From Varroa destructor (taxonomy: Eukaryota > Arthropoda > Arachnida > Mesostigmata > Varroidae): a stretch of 64,000 nt of DNA. Shown one piece after another: positions 13,884-27,300 of this stretch. Position numbers and translations under genes: made by a program. The notes beneath the pieces are model-generated. The model was not told the DNA's origin and made no database searches. It saw only the letters and a list, made by a program, of their open reading frames with translations. Numbering within the stretch: the first letter of the stretch is position 1; each line of letters starts with the position of its first letter. The stretch is taken from positions 9,395,959-9,459,958 of the forward strand of contig NW_019211455.1 of the NCBI RefSeq assembly GCF_002443255.2, given 5' to 3'.

Positions 13884-14866
13884 CTAGAACATGAATAGAA
13901 CAATTAAATCTAATTTGATTTAAGCTCAAACTCTTTATCTAATTGCTCATGAATACACGTTTGCACAATATCTATTAACGCTCAGTGACCTAGACATCAG
14001 CACCGCAGAATTTCTGTAATCTATAGACAGATTTCTACAGCATAATAGCTAATACGGGCGTACGATAAATGTAAGTATCCATATCAGGTGTACTGGCTAG
14101 TATAAATTTATCTAGGTGAGGGCTCATCGGTCCTGCAGGTTTAGGAATTCATTTCTCGAAACGCGTCTCGTTCATTTAGTACAGCTAGCATGGCCTAATT
14201 GGCAAGACAACTACTCACACTGCTACTCTACGCGGCGTGATACACTCCTCCTAGCCATTTGGTCAATGAATAAACTTAAAAAAAAAAACATTGTTAACTT
14301 TTAGACAATCCTTGCCCTTAAAAAGATCGTATTGGTATTAATGAACGAACACTATCTTCAGGGAGTAAGGCGGAATACATACAACTGCCGCGCGACCAAG
14401 TGTAAAAGACCTAACAATGTAGGTTACGTTATTTTACGTGTAAGACGTACACATGACCGTTTTCCATGCTATTTTGAACTGAGCAACCTGTTTTTACCTA
14501 AACAGTACAATGTATTTCAGTTGATAAGCATTTGCTAATAGTCGAGTGTATATAAATAATGAATGAGGACTAATGTAATTCTTACAGCCTAATGGAGACA
14601 AATTTCTCGCTATATTTAGCTCAGCTAAAAACTATCCTAGGCAAATGAGGATTTCGTAAACAGACGTTCACTTACCGTATATAATCAACAGCGCTTCGTA
14701 ACGTGATCACTTTGGACAGTTTTTTGGTATTGGCAATAGCAGGTATGTGGCTCCGAAGCATGGCAAATCCCTGGTTTACTTGCTTTACCCTGTTGCGCTC
14801 GCGTTCGTTTCGTCTGTTTGGGAGCGCCATAGTAAGTTTTCGACGAAATGATTTCACCTGGAACAT
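13571..14866 (-). CDS. ASH: Achaete-scute homologue, bHLH transcription factor (two exons)
   Basis: Joined from 14866-14676 and 13883-13571, this gene encodes about 167 residues. Residues 18-34 form a basic region ([17 protein letters not shown]) typical of achaete-scute proteins, with the E-box-contacting Glu at residue 23. Helix 1 runs to about 42, the loop is short, and helix 2 begins at KKLSKV (48-53) and continues across the splice junction through YIRTLERLL. Such proteins dimerise with Daughterless/E proteins, bind E-boxes and promote neural fate. The C-terminus is acidic and aromatic (about 153-165), perhaps a variant of the family's C-terminal motif. I chose the first ATG after an in-frame stop at 14890-14888; a second ATG at 14830, in better context (A at -3, G at +4), would give 155 residues. 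An upstream coding exon is possible, but no good polypyrimidine tract precedes this one. Confidence 0.88.
14676..14866 (-). CDS. ASH: Achaete-scute homologue, exon with the basic region, helix 1 and most of helix 2
   Basis: The exon ends in phase 2 after the first two bases of the Arg codon of the DYIR motif, followed by a strong donor (GTAAG at 14675-14671). It holds the whole basic region, helix 1, the loop and most of helix 2. Residue 54 is Ile where achaete-scute proteins normally have Glu or Asp (KVETLR or KVDTLR). Confidence 0.9.
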
Positions 14867-16065
14867 TGAGCGCTCTATCGTTTCGAACTATCTTTCTCCT
14901 TGTTCCTAGAACCCTTTCAAGCTTTGTGCTTGGGCCTGCTGCATCAATCAAGTCACGCGCCAGTTTTATTGCGAGGCCATCTTAACAGGCATATTGCGAA
15001 TATATTACTGTCATTCGTTGTACATCGAGCATTAACGAGGGCTAAAGCTTTCTACGTTTTCATGCATCGGTGTCCAGTTCCTCTGCTGCTTTCCAATGCT
15101 CAGGTTATTTTTAAGCTTTGCTTTTAATCTCACTTCCTGTGTCCTACACTGTTGGACCTCTCTTCTGTGGAATCCCCAAGAATCACCATCGAAACAAAAC
15201 TGATGCAAGTTCCAATGACACAAACCGAGGTCAGGAAAAATGCTCCGCGTCTTCTTTCAACGTTCACCGTCAGGTTAGCGTGATCCACCAGGGTATAATA
15301 GGCGATAGCACCTGACGAGGAGCACGTCTCGTGGAAGCCCAGAGGCCGTCTGTGTCAGTGCATAGTCACTCTTCAACTAAAACTTCACAGTTCGGCAGAC
15401 CATTTTCAGACACTGCCTATCACATCGATGACTCATGTTGTTGATTATGCCATTTTTACGTTGATTTTTAAGTCTAGTATATGGATGATTGTACGTACTC
15501 TTTATGAAGGCGGACTGGAGAAGGCAGTTTCTCGTGCCAGGTAGTCTGAAGTCGGATGCACGACAACAGTAAAGATCAGCCGGCGGTCAGTGGCGGCCTT
15601 TCGATCAGGGCCGTGATCCGGCGGTGGCTTCTTGGGTACCTATTCCTGTTACCTTCCCTCTCCTGTTATTGGGGTCGTTGGTTGATCGGCTGATCGGGAG
15701 GTGTTGGCGACTGTGGCTGATCTGTCTGTCTAGCCTCCCGTTTTGTTGCATTCGCTGCCGATTCATGCCGATGTGAGAAAGACGACGGAACAACGAGAAA
15801 AGAACGAGCAGCCCTTCGTCACGACGTTCCATGGGCCCGCCTCCGTAGTGCACGATGATTGCTACCACTACAAATGCTAGTACAAACCATCTCCGCAGCC
15901 GTCATCATCATCAGCATCACTGTCAGTGCTACTCTCCATCGTCATATTCTACTATTTCTAGCAATATCAGACATTTTATGCCTTAACCAGGGGGAACTTG
16001 TGCTGGCCTCGACTCTCTGGCAGAAGTAATGCGTCGTTAGTTAGCCACCGTTTGGCCGCTTGTTT

Positions 16066-16094
16066 GGTCGGTCGGTCGGTCGGTCGGTCGGTCG
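16066..16094. repeat. (GGTC)n tetranucleotide microsatellite
   Basis: About seven GGTC units in a row, roughly 1.2 kb upstream of the bHLH start codon. Read on the minus strand it is (GACC)n. Confidence 0.9.
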
Positions 16095-16321
16095 ATATAA
16101 TGCGAACAAAAAAAAGGCGAGAAATATGTAAAAGGTCAAAGAAACAGTTGTCCATGCAAGATATCCTTCTGTTACGCACAGATTCTATGCAGTCCTAATA
16201 TACTAGTAATCACGCATGTACATATGGGAATCAGGCTAATTACTACAAGTACAATCTTTTGGTATAAGACGCACGTACTTAGCTTGAATCTGCAGTTCTG
16301 GACTTCTTCTGGACGAATGCT

Positions 16322-16331
16322 TATATAAAAG
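16322..16331 (+). promoter_or_regulatory. Candidate TATA box
   Basis: TATATAAAAG followed by a GC-rich flank (GGGCC) is a textbook TATA element. A start site would be expected near 16354. The next ATG at 16407, in good context, opens only a 32-codon frame. No downstream exon was found, so this could be a non-coding transcript, a decayed promoter or chance. Confidence 0.22.
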
Positions 16332-16406
16332 GGCCAGACTTCGCTTAACATCCCTGCACTCAAGCAAGATTGAAGTAGATCAAAAAATCGCATAGTGTTC
16401 ATAAAA

Positions 16407-16505
16407 ATGGAGCACGTCAGTAATCTGAATTCACTTTATGAGTGTTTATGTGAACCACAAACACAACGAACTTCAGCACGACTTTCATTTGATCTTGAGG
16501 TTTAA
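16407..16505 (+). CDS. Short ORF (32 codons) downstream of the candidate TATA box
   Basis: The ATG context is favourable (A at -3, G at +4). The frame begins MEHVSNLNSLYECLCEP and ends at TAA after 32 residues. I do not recognise it. It is listed only because it sits at a plausible distance behind the TATA element at 16322; no consensus donor makes it an obvious first exon. Confidence 0.12.
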   Translation: MEHVSNLNSLYECLCEPQTQRTSARLSFDLEV

Positions 16506-18366
16506 AAGAGACAAATGGGTCAAAGTAGGACTGTGATCTTCTTAACAGTGGTGAAATTTATCTTCTTTGTATCGTTGTGCTGCGTTTAATTTATTTATAT
16601 GTCATCTCTGGCAAGATTTAGTCGTGTATCCATCGGACCAAAATACGCCTATCTTCAATTTATGTACTATTATTTGACGCAGGCTGAAGACCGAGTTGGC
16701 CTATGCACATGTATTAGACGCCTGTCGAAATTAAACGATGAATATCACCGAGATGTCAATTGAGCATGGTAAACTCAGAGGGCGAGATCTACCTATCGAT
16801 GGTGATATTGTATTATTATTATTATACTTGTTCATCGAATTTAGAAGCATGAAACCGGGGGATCTGAGACCGAGAACTTCGTCTTGTTCGCTGGAACGGG
16901 CCGTCCGAATCACCAGTTAACGGCAGTACCGAACGTATACGACCTAACTCGAAACCTTCATTAGGTACGCAGTCGCCTCGTTACAACTGATCAGTTTGCA
17001 TTTTGCTCGTTCAAGGCTTACAAATTCTACTATAAGGATAGTGTCGCGCTGACAATACAATGTGTATTTTGCTTAAAATCAGGCAGAAACGTTACTTTTG
17101 CGGGGAATGCTTATCACATTTCGGCCATTGCCTAGAATGTTATCGTCAACCAGGGTTTTATCTACCATATATGGGCTAGCTTATTAGTCATCTAATCTCG
17201 AGAAATTGATTAGTATTCTGATCACGCCATGCTTCAACGACACATTTTGCACTAACGTATCAATATGTTTGTCAAGTGTCAACACTTTGTCAAGTGTTTA
17301 AGTCTGCTTTTTCTGAGAAGGGTGCCATATATCCAAGTAGTACAAATATTAACAAATTATAAAGCTATTACAAAATATCCCTCTTGTTTTTTCTAACCAC
17401 GAAGTACTGTACTATATATCTTTTTCTTCAACTTAAATAATGCGCGAATCAAAGTTTGGAAAAGAGCTAATAAAAACCCTGATATCAACAATAAGCTGAC
17501 TTTTTCGGGATAGGGTCACTACTAGGAGTATCGAATCGATTTATTAATACTATGATTTCTATACGATTGATTGTTTGAGTTCGCTCGACCTGTGACAAGT
17601 TGAGATACCGGTGGATATTTGATGTGTTAGGAAGTTGATATAGTATTATCTGTATAAACTGTTCAATAGCTTAACTTAAGTTTGATTGCTAAGTTCTATG
17701 TTTCGACTGATTTTAGAGCCGTCTACGCTTTTATGGGCACCAATTGCAAGGTCCGAAATGTCTTCATAAGCAATAATCTCTCGATTGATCACAATTAACA
17801 GTTTAATATAATTTTATAGGACCAGTCGTAATCGTACGATCGATTGCTTGAGATACATATTTAAAAGAAAGTATCATAAATCTAACACTTTGAAAGTAAA
17901 CAAATATACTGCACGTAAATGAACCAACCCGCTATAGTTGTGCGAATAGTAAATCGTTATCCCTTATTATATCAAACAAAAAAAGTCGTTCGTTTCAAAC
18001 GTAAATAGTCCAATATATAGAAAGGAGACCGCAGGCTGGCCGCCTGCATCCGCTATACTAACACCTAAGTGAGTCCGGTACTGTAAATACCCATAAACGA
18101 TCTATGGAACAGGAACTGCTAACGTGAACGACGCCTATCCTTTGATGTCCGGCGGCGGGGGAGGCAGCACCTTATTTCATGTATCGAACACTTATACCGA
18201 CAGCATGACCCTTCAGAAAACAGCGAAAGAGTATGAGACAGCATCAAACAACAAAGAACGAAATCATTTAGCTTTCTTAAGTTTTAGTATAGCAGTAGCA
18301 TATTAAATTTTTCATGGTTGTTAACCTAACAGCGACCACAGGTCTCGTCCTTGCGCCTTCTGTTCG

Positions 18367-18630
18367 ATGCAGGAGGCCGATACCGGGTCCCACGATTCAA
18401 ATCAAAAAGCTACCTGTCTGACCTTTTTGTTAGTCCTTACGATTGCAGTACCGTTCGTCGACACGAACTTCTTGAGTCACTGCCGCTGTTTCTGCCGTTT
18501 AAGATTGTCAGGACGCATCCCTTTTAGGCGTCATTTTCGTTCGCCTTTATATTTTCTCTGTTCATTTACTCGGCCCGACCGCTGTGTAAGAAGGAAAGCC
18601 ACACCCTTATCGGACATTTATCGCCATTGA
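18367..18630 (+). CDS. Candidate small Cys/Arg-rich ORF, unrecognised
   Basis: An ATG-initiated 87-codon frame. Residues 16-33 are hydrophobic, followed by a basic stretch with several Cys (HCRCFCRLR) and many Arg, so it has the outline of a small secreted cationic peptide or a membrane-anchored one. The N-terminal 15 residues are long and acidic for a signal peptide. There is no recognised family, promoter or splice partner. Chance is likely. Confidence 0.12.
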   Translation: MQEADTGSHDSNQKATCLTFLLVLTIAVPFVDTNFLSHCRCFCRLRLSGRIPFRRHFRSPLYFLCSFTRPDRCVRRKATPLSDIYRH

Positions 18631-21600
18631 CCGCGCATCCATACCACGAATCGGTTCTAGCAGTAGGGCTGGCGTCATAATGCGAGTATACATAGTATAC
18701 GCCAACACTCGACATGTACTACTCAATAAATGTAAACAATTAACGAACGATAGGTGTCCATAACGCAAATATATATGTATGTATGTATGGGAGGCATTAC
18801 GATTGGCTACTGACATGTTGTGATATGGTTTCACCTAAGGCCTACCTGAGGTGAATAAAAGTAATTAAGTAATAAAAGTAAGTAAGGATTTCGTTTTATT
18901 AGTCGATTGAAACAACTGCTCGAAGCAGCAGATCAATAAATGGGTTGATAAATTAGCTAGGACGCAGCACGAACCGAGCGAAAAAATATTGATAACTAAG
19001 ATATAAGATTTTTATAACCCGTGTATAGTTGCAAGTGGCCGAAACGACATAGCTCAACGCTTAGGCTGGTAACATTGAAAGGACGGATTAAGCACGCGTC
19101 GGGCGAGAGGCTGGACGGTCTGGCATTAACATTTGCTCTTTCCAGATCGCCGCTATACCTCTCCAAAGTGGGCGGAGCGTGGTCGTTTGCCAACGAACGA
19201 AAATACGCTGATCGCTTTTACATCCCCCTTTTGGGTATTCCTTTGGCAGAACAGGATATGATAATATATAGCATTTCATTACAGATGAGAATTACTAGCT
19301 CGAGAAACCCGTACGTTTCCGGGACGCATGGACGTCTCCTTAAATTAAATCACTTTATAAACATATCCGACTTACTGAAGTAGGATTCTGCATGTTTATA
19401 AATGTGTATATATGTATATGCATTTATCGAAGGTGTCTGCAGAAACTGCTAATAAGAACGACTCGACAAGATATATACATAGAGTTATCTTACTTTGAAC
19501 GGATTTAGAGAAAGAAAAACATCCGCATAAACCTATGCAGTCACTTTTTATAAATGAATGGACGCAGTTAATGTACGATTTCTGGATTATTAACAATTAT
19601 GAATCTTAAGGATACGTTGGCTGCCGTTGTGAATATCGCCGGTTTGGATCGTACTATGCAACGTTTGAAGTTTCAAGGAAACGGCCTTCGCACAATATTG
19701 CAGGAGCAGGCCCTCACTGGACCGAGACGATAGACGTCAAAAACGAAGAAATTACTAGAGGCTCCATGTAATCTTTACCCATAAATCAAATATATGGCAC
19801 AAAATATATAGCCTGATTTTATATTCTATTAATTAGAATATAATAAGGGTACTAATTGGTACTACGCAACGCTTGGCCACAACATGCCGCTAGATCCCGG
19901 CGGGCTTCCATATCGTTGCATCTCCTAAAGCTCCGTAATTAACCTGTTTATCTATTACATTGAACTACTAGGTATCATAAAATCGTGTAGTAAGTACACA
20001 GCTGAATTTGTAGGATGCTGAGTACAGTTAAAAACAGTTGAATTATATGTAGCTATCCGTTTTATCCGTTCCGTTTCTTGATCTTTGCGCGGTTGTTACC
20101 TCCTGCTACCTCCGCCTAACTATCGTTACTACCTCTTTTTTGTTTCTGAGCGCTCGATACCTGCGGATTGCCGTTCCGCCCCAATCAGTGAAGTCTTGTT
20201 CATCGGCTGGACCAGATAAAATCACAATTTCTTCACAGTGTACGTTCTACTGATAATCACGTCGATTTACGAACGCGATCGTTAGCGGCGATGCAATCTC
20301 TACGAATTTCTTTACCAAGTAGATACTGTATTTTGCCGAGGTGGAATGAAGTCATCGGCGTTGGTAAACCTCTGCCACCTTGTTTGTTTTTGCGGTAAAA
20401 AAGTAGCCAAAAAAATTGAGCTGATAATCGAGCTTACGACAAGCAATTATTGGAGGCAGTACTATACACGAAGTCGAAGATGATGTTCGCATCGTTCTCA
20501 CAGCGATGCCAGCAGGCCATTGTAGAAGCAGTAACGCAATATTTAATCTCGAATAATTGGATCAGCACTGTTCCGCCTTACTTTTTGGCCGTTTCCAAAG
20601 AACAACAAACGTGCCAAAAGATATCAAAAGGCATATAAACAAAGGACGAAGTACATCGTACTCAATGAAAAGAGTCAATATCCCGATAGGGCACAGACTT
20701 CAATTCCTGTATCGGCCTGCTTTATGAGAGCCTTGCTTTTCTGGTCACGTCTTATCAGCGACTGTCCTAACAAATAAATGACTCGACGATGGTTTCGACG
20801 ACCTTTGGAATGACGTCGCGAAAACAGTGGGCTGTCACAAAAAAAAGCTTTATCTAGAGCGCTATTAAACTATTTCATGGGTAAAAATTGCTCTATGGCA
20901 TCTCTACGTTATCACACTTACTAGCACTATGCGTCATTTGGAGGCTTTTGACATATGTCCAACAGTAGAAAAAGCAGTAGCCAAAACTCGTCTAAGCATT
21001 GCACTTAACATCAAAATATGTTGAGGCAACTATGTGGGTCTGAAGGCATATAGCTCGCAGTATTTAATAATTGTCTAATCGTAAGCTAAAAGCGGAGTAG
21101 CTCCGGTCGAGTATTGCTCCCAGGGCAATATTTCCAACATCTATATTGAATTTTATACATCGCGTCAATACCGTAGTGCGCACATGTACGAGTTTCAGAT
21201 TTGTTTACAGAAACATTGACGCTTCATTGTCCTGGTTTTCAAGTGTCTCGTCGAATCACATGACGGGAGCGACTAGGTACAATGCTATCTATGATGACGT
21301 TCATTTTTGAAGCTGGCTATAACGCAGTCGATTTTTCCGTACTAGTTATTTGCCTTCAGTGTTCGTCAAGTGAAGGACTATTCGAAGGAACAGGATGCAA
21401 CAGTTGTAAATAAGCTTCATCTGTTTCGTCAAGTATCGCTCTTTTCATGTCTGATTATGGGTGAAACCCAATCATAAGTATCTCACTACGACAAAATGCT
21501 ACGCTTGACGCACGAATGGGGCCTAAGGCCGTAACATCGCTGAGGAGTATATCAGTTTAGTTTGTTAGCGAACGGCGTATATGGCGAATCAACAATTCGC

Positions 21601-24303
21601 GATTAGTATCAACCTTCGAATAGATCCAGATCTCTATCATTGGATAATTCGAAATTAGGCGACTACACGAAGACGGACGGCAAGTACGATGTTGCGATGT
21701 AGCAGTTCAATCATAACTATAGATCTCTCAGACTGTAGCTCCGAAGTCTGTTAGCACCTCATTGATCTCTGACGTTGACGATCCATCGTGTGCCAGTTGA
21801 CTCGTCATCGCTCAAGCGAACTCTTGCTTAGTTTAACACTTGCTCAATCAGATAGTCTTAAGCAAATGGCGATGCTCAGGATAATTCACAGTCACGGATC
21901 TGGTCACCTATCGATCACAATGACCCTTCAAACAAACGAAACATAGTTAAACATTACATTGAAAAAGGTCAGGTAAACAGTTATTATAAATAACTGATCG
22001 TGAATGAGTGGTACTGGTCGACGTCTAGGTGCCGCAGTCATATTCTAATCGGTGTTTTCAGAGTACCTGAATTACTCTTGAATAGAACACTATTAAAAAT
22101 CTATTATTTCATGAGAAAATATTGTTTGTAATTGTTTCAGCACTTGCTTCATTGCCATCGTCATCTTTGAGACAACTGATATCTATAGATCAATGTATAA
22201 ATTTCGATTTTTTCACCATATAATAATGTGCAATTGAGTATACCAGCGAAAGGAACGAACTTGATGTTCAGGAACTTTCAGGTACAGGTAAAACGCTCGA
22301 GGTGTTGAAACGTGAATGAATCATGAATAGTTTTTTCCATATTATGGTCGGCGGTTCTTATTTACACATATTTCTCTCTCGGTCAATCAAATTCTATATA
22401 CGTATAGACGCATCAGATAGTTAAAAGCGAACGACTTTTTTTTAACAGTCTGGACGTCGAGAATCGACGTCATAGTCACCCATCGCTATGTTAGGTTTTT
22501 GATGAAGAAGTTATTCAATCTTCAGTTCAACAAATCTTCAATGTGTCGAATCAAGCTCTATCATCAATCGTACCCACAGCTATGACTTGCGTTTCTTACC
22601 TACTTCGATTGAGTATGATTCATTGATTCATGGTCGTTCCTACATCCAACTGATTGTTGCAAACTTTTGCTAAAGCCGTATTGTCACGTTCATGGACGAC
22701 GCACGGGACTCATGGGTTTTCGAACATGTTTCAAAGGTTACCAGATTTCGGTAAGGCCAAATCAACGAAAGTTTCTTAAGTTATTATCAATCTACCACTT
22801 CTCGTCTGCCAACGCCATCGACGTCGACGTGTGAAAATCTATGCATTGGGAGAAGGACATGAATAGAAGAAACTTTTAATTAACACGCAGAACAAATTTA
22901 GAGAAATCAATGTGAGAACTCATATAGTAACGTGTCTCATCCAGTAGAAAAGCATAAGCAATCTCTGCGTTGCCTTATACGTTTTCCATTGATCCTGTTT
23001 CGGTCAGCAGAATATTACATTCTTCAGATTGCTTACCTCAAGAGACTCGTGCCAATTCCGACCGATATAACGAAGAAGAACGGAGGCGGGGGTATATGCT
23101 TAAGTGTACGGTATTTGAACTGAGCCTCCTATCAGAACGCCTTCTCTGAAAGCAGCCGCAGCAATGTCAGCCCCTTTAACCCGGTCGGGACCTGTTGGTC
23201 CATGTAACTTACTTTATCGTGCAGTAAGCTAGCTTGCAATTACTGGTATGTCATACTCCGTAGCGAAATAACAGTAAATCGTTACGATCCAGCCATAATA
23301 GATAGCCCACGCTCTATTAGTATCGATACTGCGAGCTAGACATTCATACGAGTACGTGACAGAAGCAGAAAGAAGAAGGCTGTCGAAAAACAACGGCGAC
23401 CTAAACCAGCCGGATAAGGCAAAGGTTGAAAGCACTTCAAAAGGTCTCTGCCGCCATTCGCAGTCACTGCAACTTGTACATCGCTGAAACGGCTTCGCGC
23501 GTTCAATCGGCCGGCTCAGAAGGCCCATAACAAAGTCAGCGCGGCTATGTAGCCGAACGAACGTAGACAGTGGCGCTTCTATACTGATGTGACTTCTAAT
23601 TCAACTACTACAACTTCAGCTATTAAATCAACGCCGACGTTTCTGTTTCGCAGTTACGTTTGCTTCACTGCTCGTACACTGTACATGGCAATGAGCCATC
23701 ATACAGCTGGTAACTGTTGCTGTCTGCGTAAATTAGCAATACTCGATACAACCCGTCCCTATGCCGTCTTCATTTTTTGTCCAGTAACAATCGAGCGTCA
23801 TTTTGCCTCTGCTATGCTGGCAGTGTCAACTGATAACCGTTACACCCAATTCTGTCTGGCACGCTGTAGCGTAGCTCGAACTACACACGCGTTACCTTCA
23901 AACTCATGCAAAACCCTGACAGATCGTACTTTTGTGGACGACTCTCACAATTGGGTGACGCATGAAACGCATGGAAGCACGCTCCTACAGTTGCTGCCTG
24001 CAAAGGAGGCGGACGACAGTGAGGAGGTAAAACAACGAATGGGGTGAAGGAAATACAGAGTGTTTGGTAGTTACAAGCTGCTGATATTGGCTTCATGTCA
24101 ATGTTTTTCGTGATTTGTGTAGGCTGTCGCTTCCTTTTTGCCACTACGCCAAGTTGTCTTTTCTACTGTGCGGGAAGCGGCGGGCATTCGGCCGCAGAGG
24201 CGGTCGCACGGCGGCGGTCTACGAAAGCGTTCCGCCAAAACAAAAATGCCATCAACGGATAGTGCTACTCTGCATCGGCAGAAATTTCATACATATACAT
24301 ACG

Positions 24304-24326
24304 TATATATATATATATATATATAT
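24304..24326. repeat. (TA)n microsatellite followed by TG-rich tract
   Basis: About eleven TA units, followed by an imperfect GT-rich stretch to about 24349. It lies next to a GC-rich patch at 24165-24235 that has no identifiable function. Confidence 0.85.
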
Positions 24327-27300
24327 GTGTGCGTATTTGTGTGTGTGCAGAATACAACGCTACGAAATACAAATATGCCGCATAAGTAAAGTCGGTTCGT
24401 TTGGGGTTCAGAGGAATCTTTTAGCTTTTTGTCTGTGATTTTTTGTACTGAGCAAAAATTCGCTCCTGACGAATCTCTTGAGACAGTTGGCGGTCAAAGA
24501 GGTGGAGAGAGTTATTGACTGATAACTCATACAGGTATTGAATCATAACTGGCAGACCTATACGAGCTGACGCCCGGATAGGAAGCTTATGTTTTTCACA
24601 GTATTGGGCAACGAAAGAGGCAACGATGCTGCGATGTGTGTAGATTTTTAATTGTCTTGATTGAAAGGGCACAATAAACAACACAAAAAACTGTTTGGGT
24701 ACGAGTCATAATGCGCGCTATCTGCACGCTACGACAGTAAGCGTGCCACCATTGTATGCCACAAAAAGCTATTGAACGTATGACGGCGGGGTTGACCTTA
24801 GCGGACGTTAGTTGTGCGTGAGCTATTGAGATCTGATTAGTAGCAAACAATAGTTTGTGTTAAATCAAAGTAAAATGTAATTGCCACAAAAAGGATATAG
24901 TGATTATTTGAGTTCCGGACATTCGCTCGTAATCGATAAACGCTTGCTCGAACGGATAACGTTAACAGCATTTAACTTAGTAGTCCGCTGTGGCTAACTA
25001 GGCTGTAAATAGAAGCTTCCAAAAACATTCGTTGATATGGGAGCATTGACGGATACTGTTTCAAACAAAAAGTATGTCAGCCATTTAGCGTGCCCGAGTC
25101 AATACGGTTGAATGTACGGTGCTATGATTTTTCTATAACGTGTAGCAAATTGTGAATAGAATAGGCCAGCTTCAGATTTCAGTAGTACTAGAGCTTCAAC
25201 ATTCGTGCCCGTGCACGGATTCCCACGAATTAGCAATTAATACGTTCATGTTTTACGCGTGTTTTCGGTGACAATGATGCTTCATCTTCAGATAATCGAG
25301 TTAGTTTCTTAAAGGATCACTATCCGATATGAAGCTATCGTTCAGTCTGTCAAACCCAGACAAAAACATGACCTCACATTGGGTAGCCTCGCAGCACATT
25401 GATTCTTAGAATCAAAAACGAAACACCGAGCTAACGTAAGCAAATGTCGTATAATGCAATTGCTTCAGTACTGTACCCCAACGCATCAACGAATATGACG
25501 AAGACATAATGCCCATACATGGGTTTTTTGCCCCAGTTTTAGTCTGACACTCCTATATCGAGATACAGATCTGAAGACATTGGACTCCTACGTAACCGAT
25601 GCTATTCACGATACACGGATCGACCTGAAGGTTTCTATCGCTCTTGTCCTCAAAACATTCAACCATGTTAGAATTTAAATTGTTTGATGTTGTCAAACAA
25701 AATGGCGGGAAGTTATCTATCTCGTTGCAGAAGATTACGCGCACAACTTCCTTCACTTTAACGGTTTTTATTATTCTGAAAAAAATTAGCCCGTTTACTT
25801 GTCGTTTCGATTGTAATTTGAATGTCGGCAGATTTCATGACCCTCTCTGCTCACTGACCTCTTCAGTGAGGGTCTGGCGATCCGCGCCATCACGTCAACA
25901 AGATCCTGTCCTGTAGCACGACGAGGATCGAAAGACGGATCTCACACGAAAAAAAGGTGTTCCGTGCCATGCTATACAGATGAAGAGAACAACAGCCTAG
26001 CTACCGAACGAAGCGTGGGGGGTCCGTTTTATCGACGCTTGTTGGGATTAGCTAGCACAACACGGAATGGTAGATTATGGGCTTTGCGCAATACCTACGA
26101 CTGTACAGATTAACTACTGAATTGGGAAGTACGATGTAGTGGTCCTTTCTTCTCTGCCTGTTTTAAACGCAGCCGTCCGCAGGACAGTAATATGGATAGC
26201 CTCAACTCTTAATAGTTATGGATGATGTTTACTAAAATAATAAAGCCTCGGTGTTCAGGTGGTCCGGTTATGGCGTTTCCACGCAGAGTTATCCACTGAA
26301 GCTAGAGCGCCCCATGGAGAAATGATAACTTTTCCTAGAGCAATATGTTAATGTAACACCGCATTCAATGACCCGATAAAATTAGGCGTGTAACTTATTC
26401 CAATCTTCCTTGAGTAATTAAAATATAAGATTTTTTGTAAAGCTATGGTACATTATAAAAAATAAACCAGCATTGTGTGTTGCACAGTTGTAGGGCAGAG
26501 AGACGGCCCACACCGACCTTACTACTTTTTCTAGTTTGAATTCCTTGAGGATATATGCGCATACGGTAAAATTTTATTTTTGTAAACACGTATAATCTAT
26601 ATATATGATAAAAAAGAAAAAAAAAAAGATAAATTAACGTCAGAAGGCTTCAAACGGAACCTTATGACAGTGCAGCATTCGAAAACATGCTTTTATTGAC
26701 TTAATCGAATTGATACAAAATTGTATTTCCTAAGCTATAATGTACAAGGAATCATCTAAAGTCTATCCTATCCGTTGAGTAGTATAATATGCCACTAGGA
26801 CGTAAAAATGTTTTTTCATTAAATTTAATTAAAATGCAATTTCTGATTGACGCGGAACGCTTCGTGATAGCTTTTAATGTGGTAATTGCGTAATGACCGC
26901 AGATACCTAGACTATAACAATTCGAGCTGGTAGCTATTCATTATTGCCGGCGAAGTGTAGCTTATGGCGCTGAAGTAAACATGGCGTATTAGTGGTGTAT
27001 CTCTTTTTGCAGTCTACTTTAGCCGTAAGAACTAATTCTTTAGAACCCTTAATCAGAGATAGCAAATTCTGAAATGTCTTCCATGTTTAGCCGAAAAGAG
27101 AGGCGTCATATTTTCGACGTCCGTTACGACCACCTTTCCTGACATAAGCCTCTAAGTCACGTTCGTGTATTCTATTCTAACTAATGTTAAGTTCCTAATA
27201 ACTAATAAATTCGAGGTAAATGGCTAGATTAGGCAGGCTAACTAAATATGAAAAACTTGGAGAGTCCCAGAGACACAGGTTTTTCCATCCTGCCTTTGAC

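Noticed and set aside
14685..14951. 88-codon frame overlapping the bHLH exon in another frame
   Set aside because: It starts at TTG and is a shadow of the bHLH exon; the achaete-scute frame carries the family signature.
23589..24047. 152-codon open frame on the plus strand
   Set aside because: It starts at GTG, shows no domain or hydrophobic pattern of a known family, and has no splice partner. Thr- and Cys-rich composition looks random.
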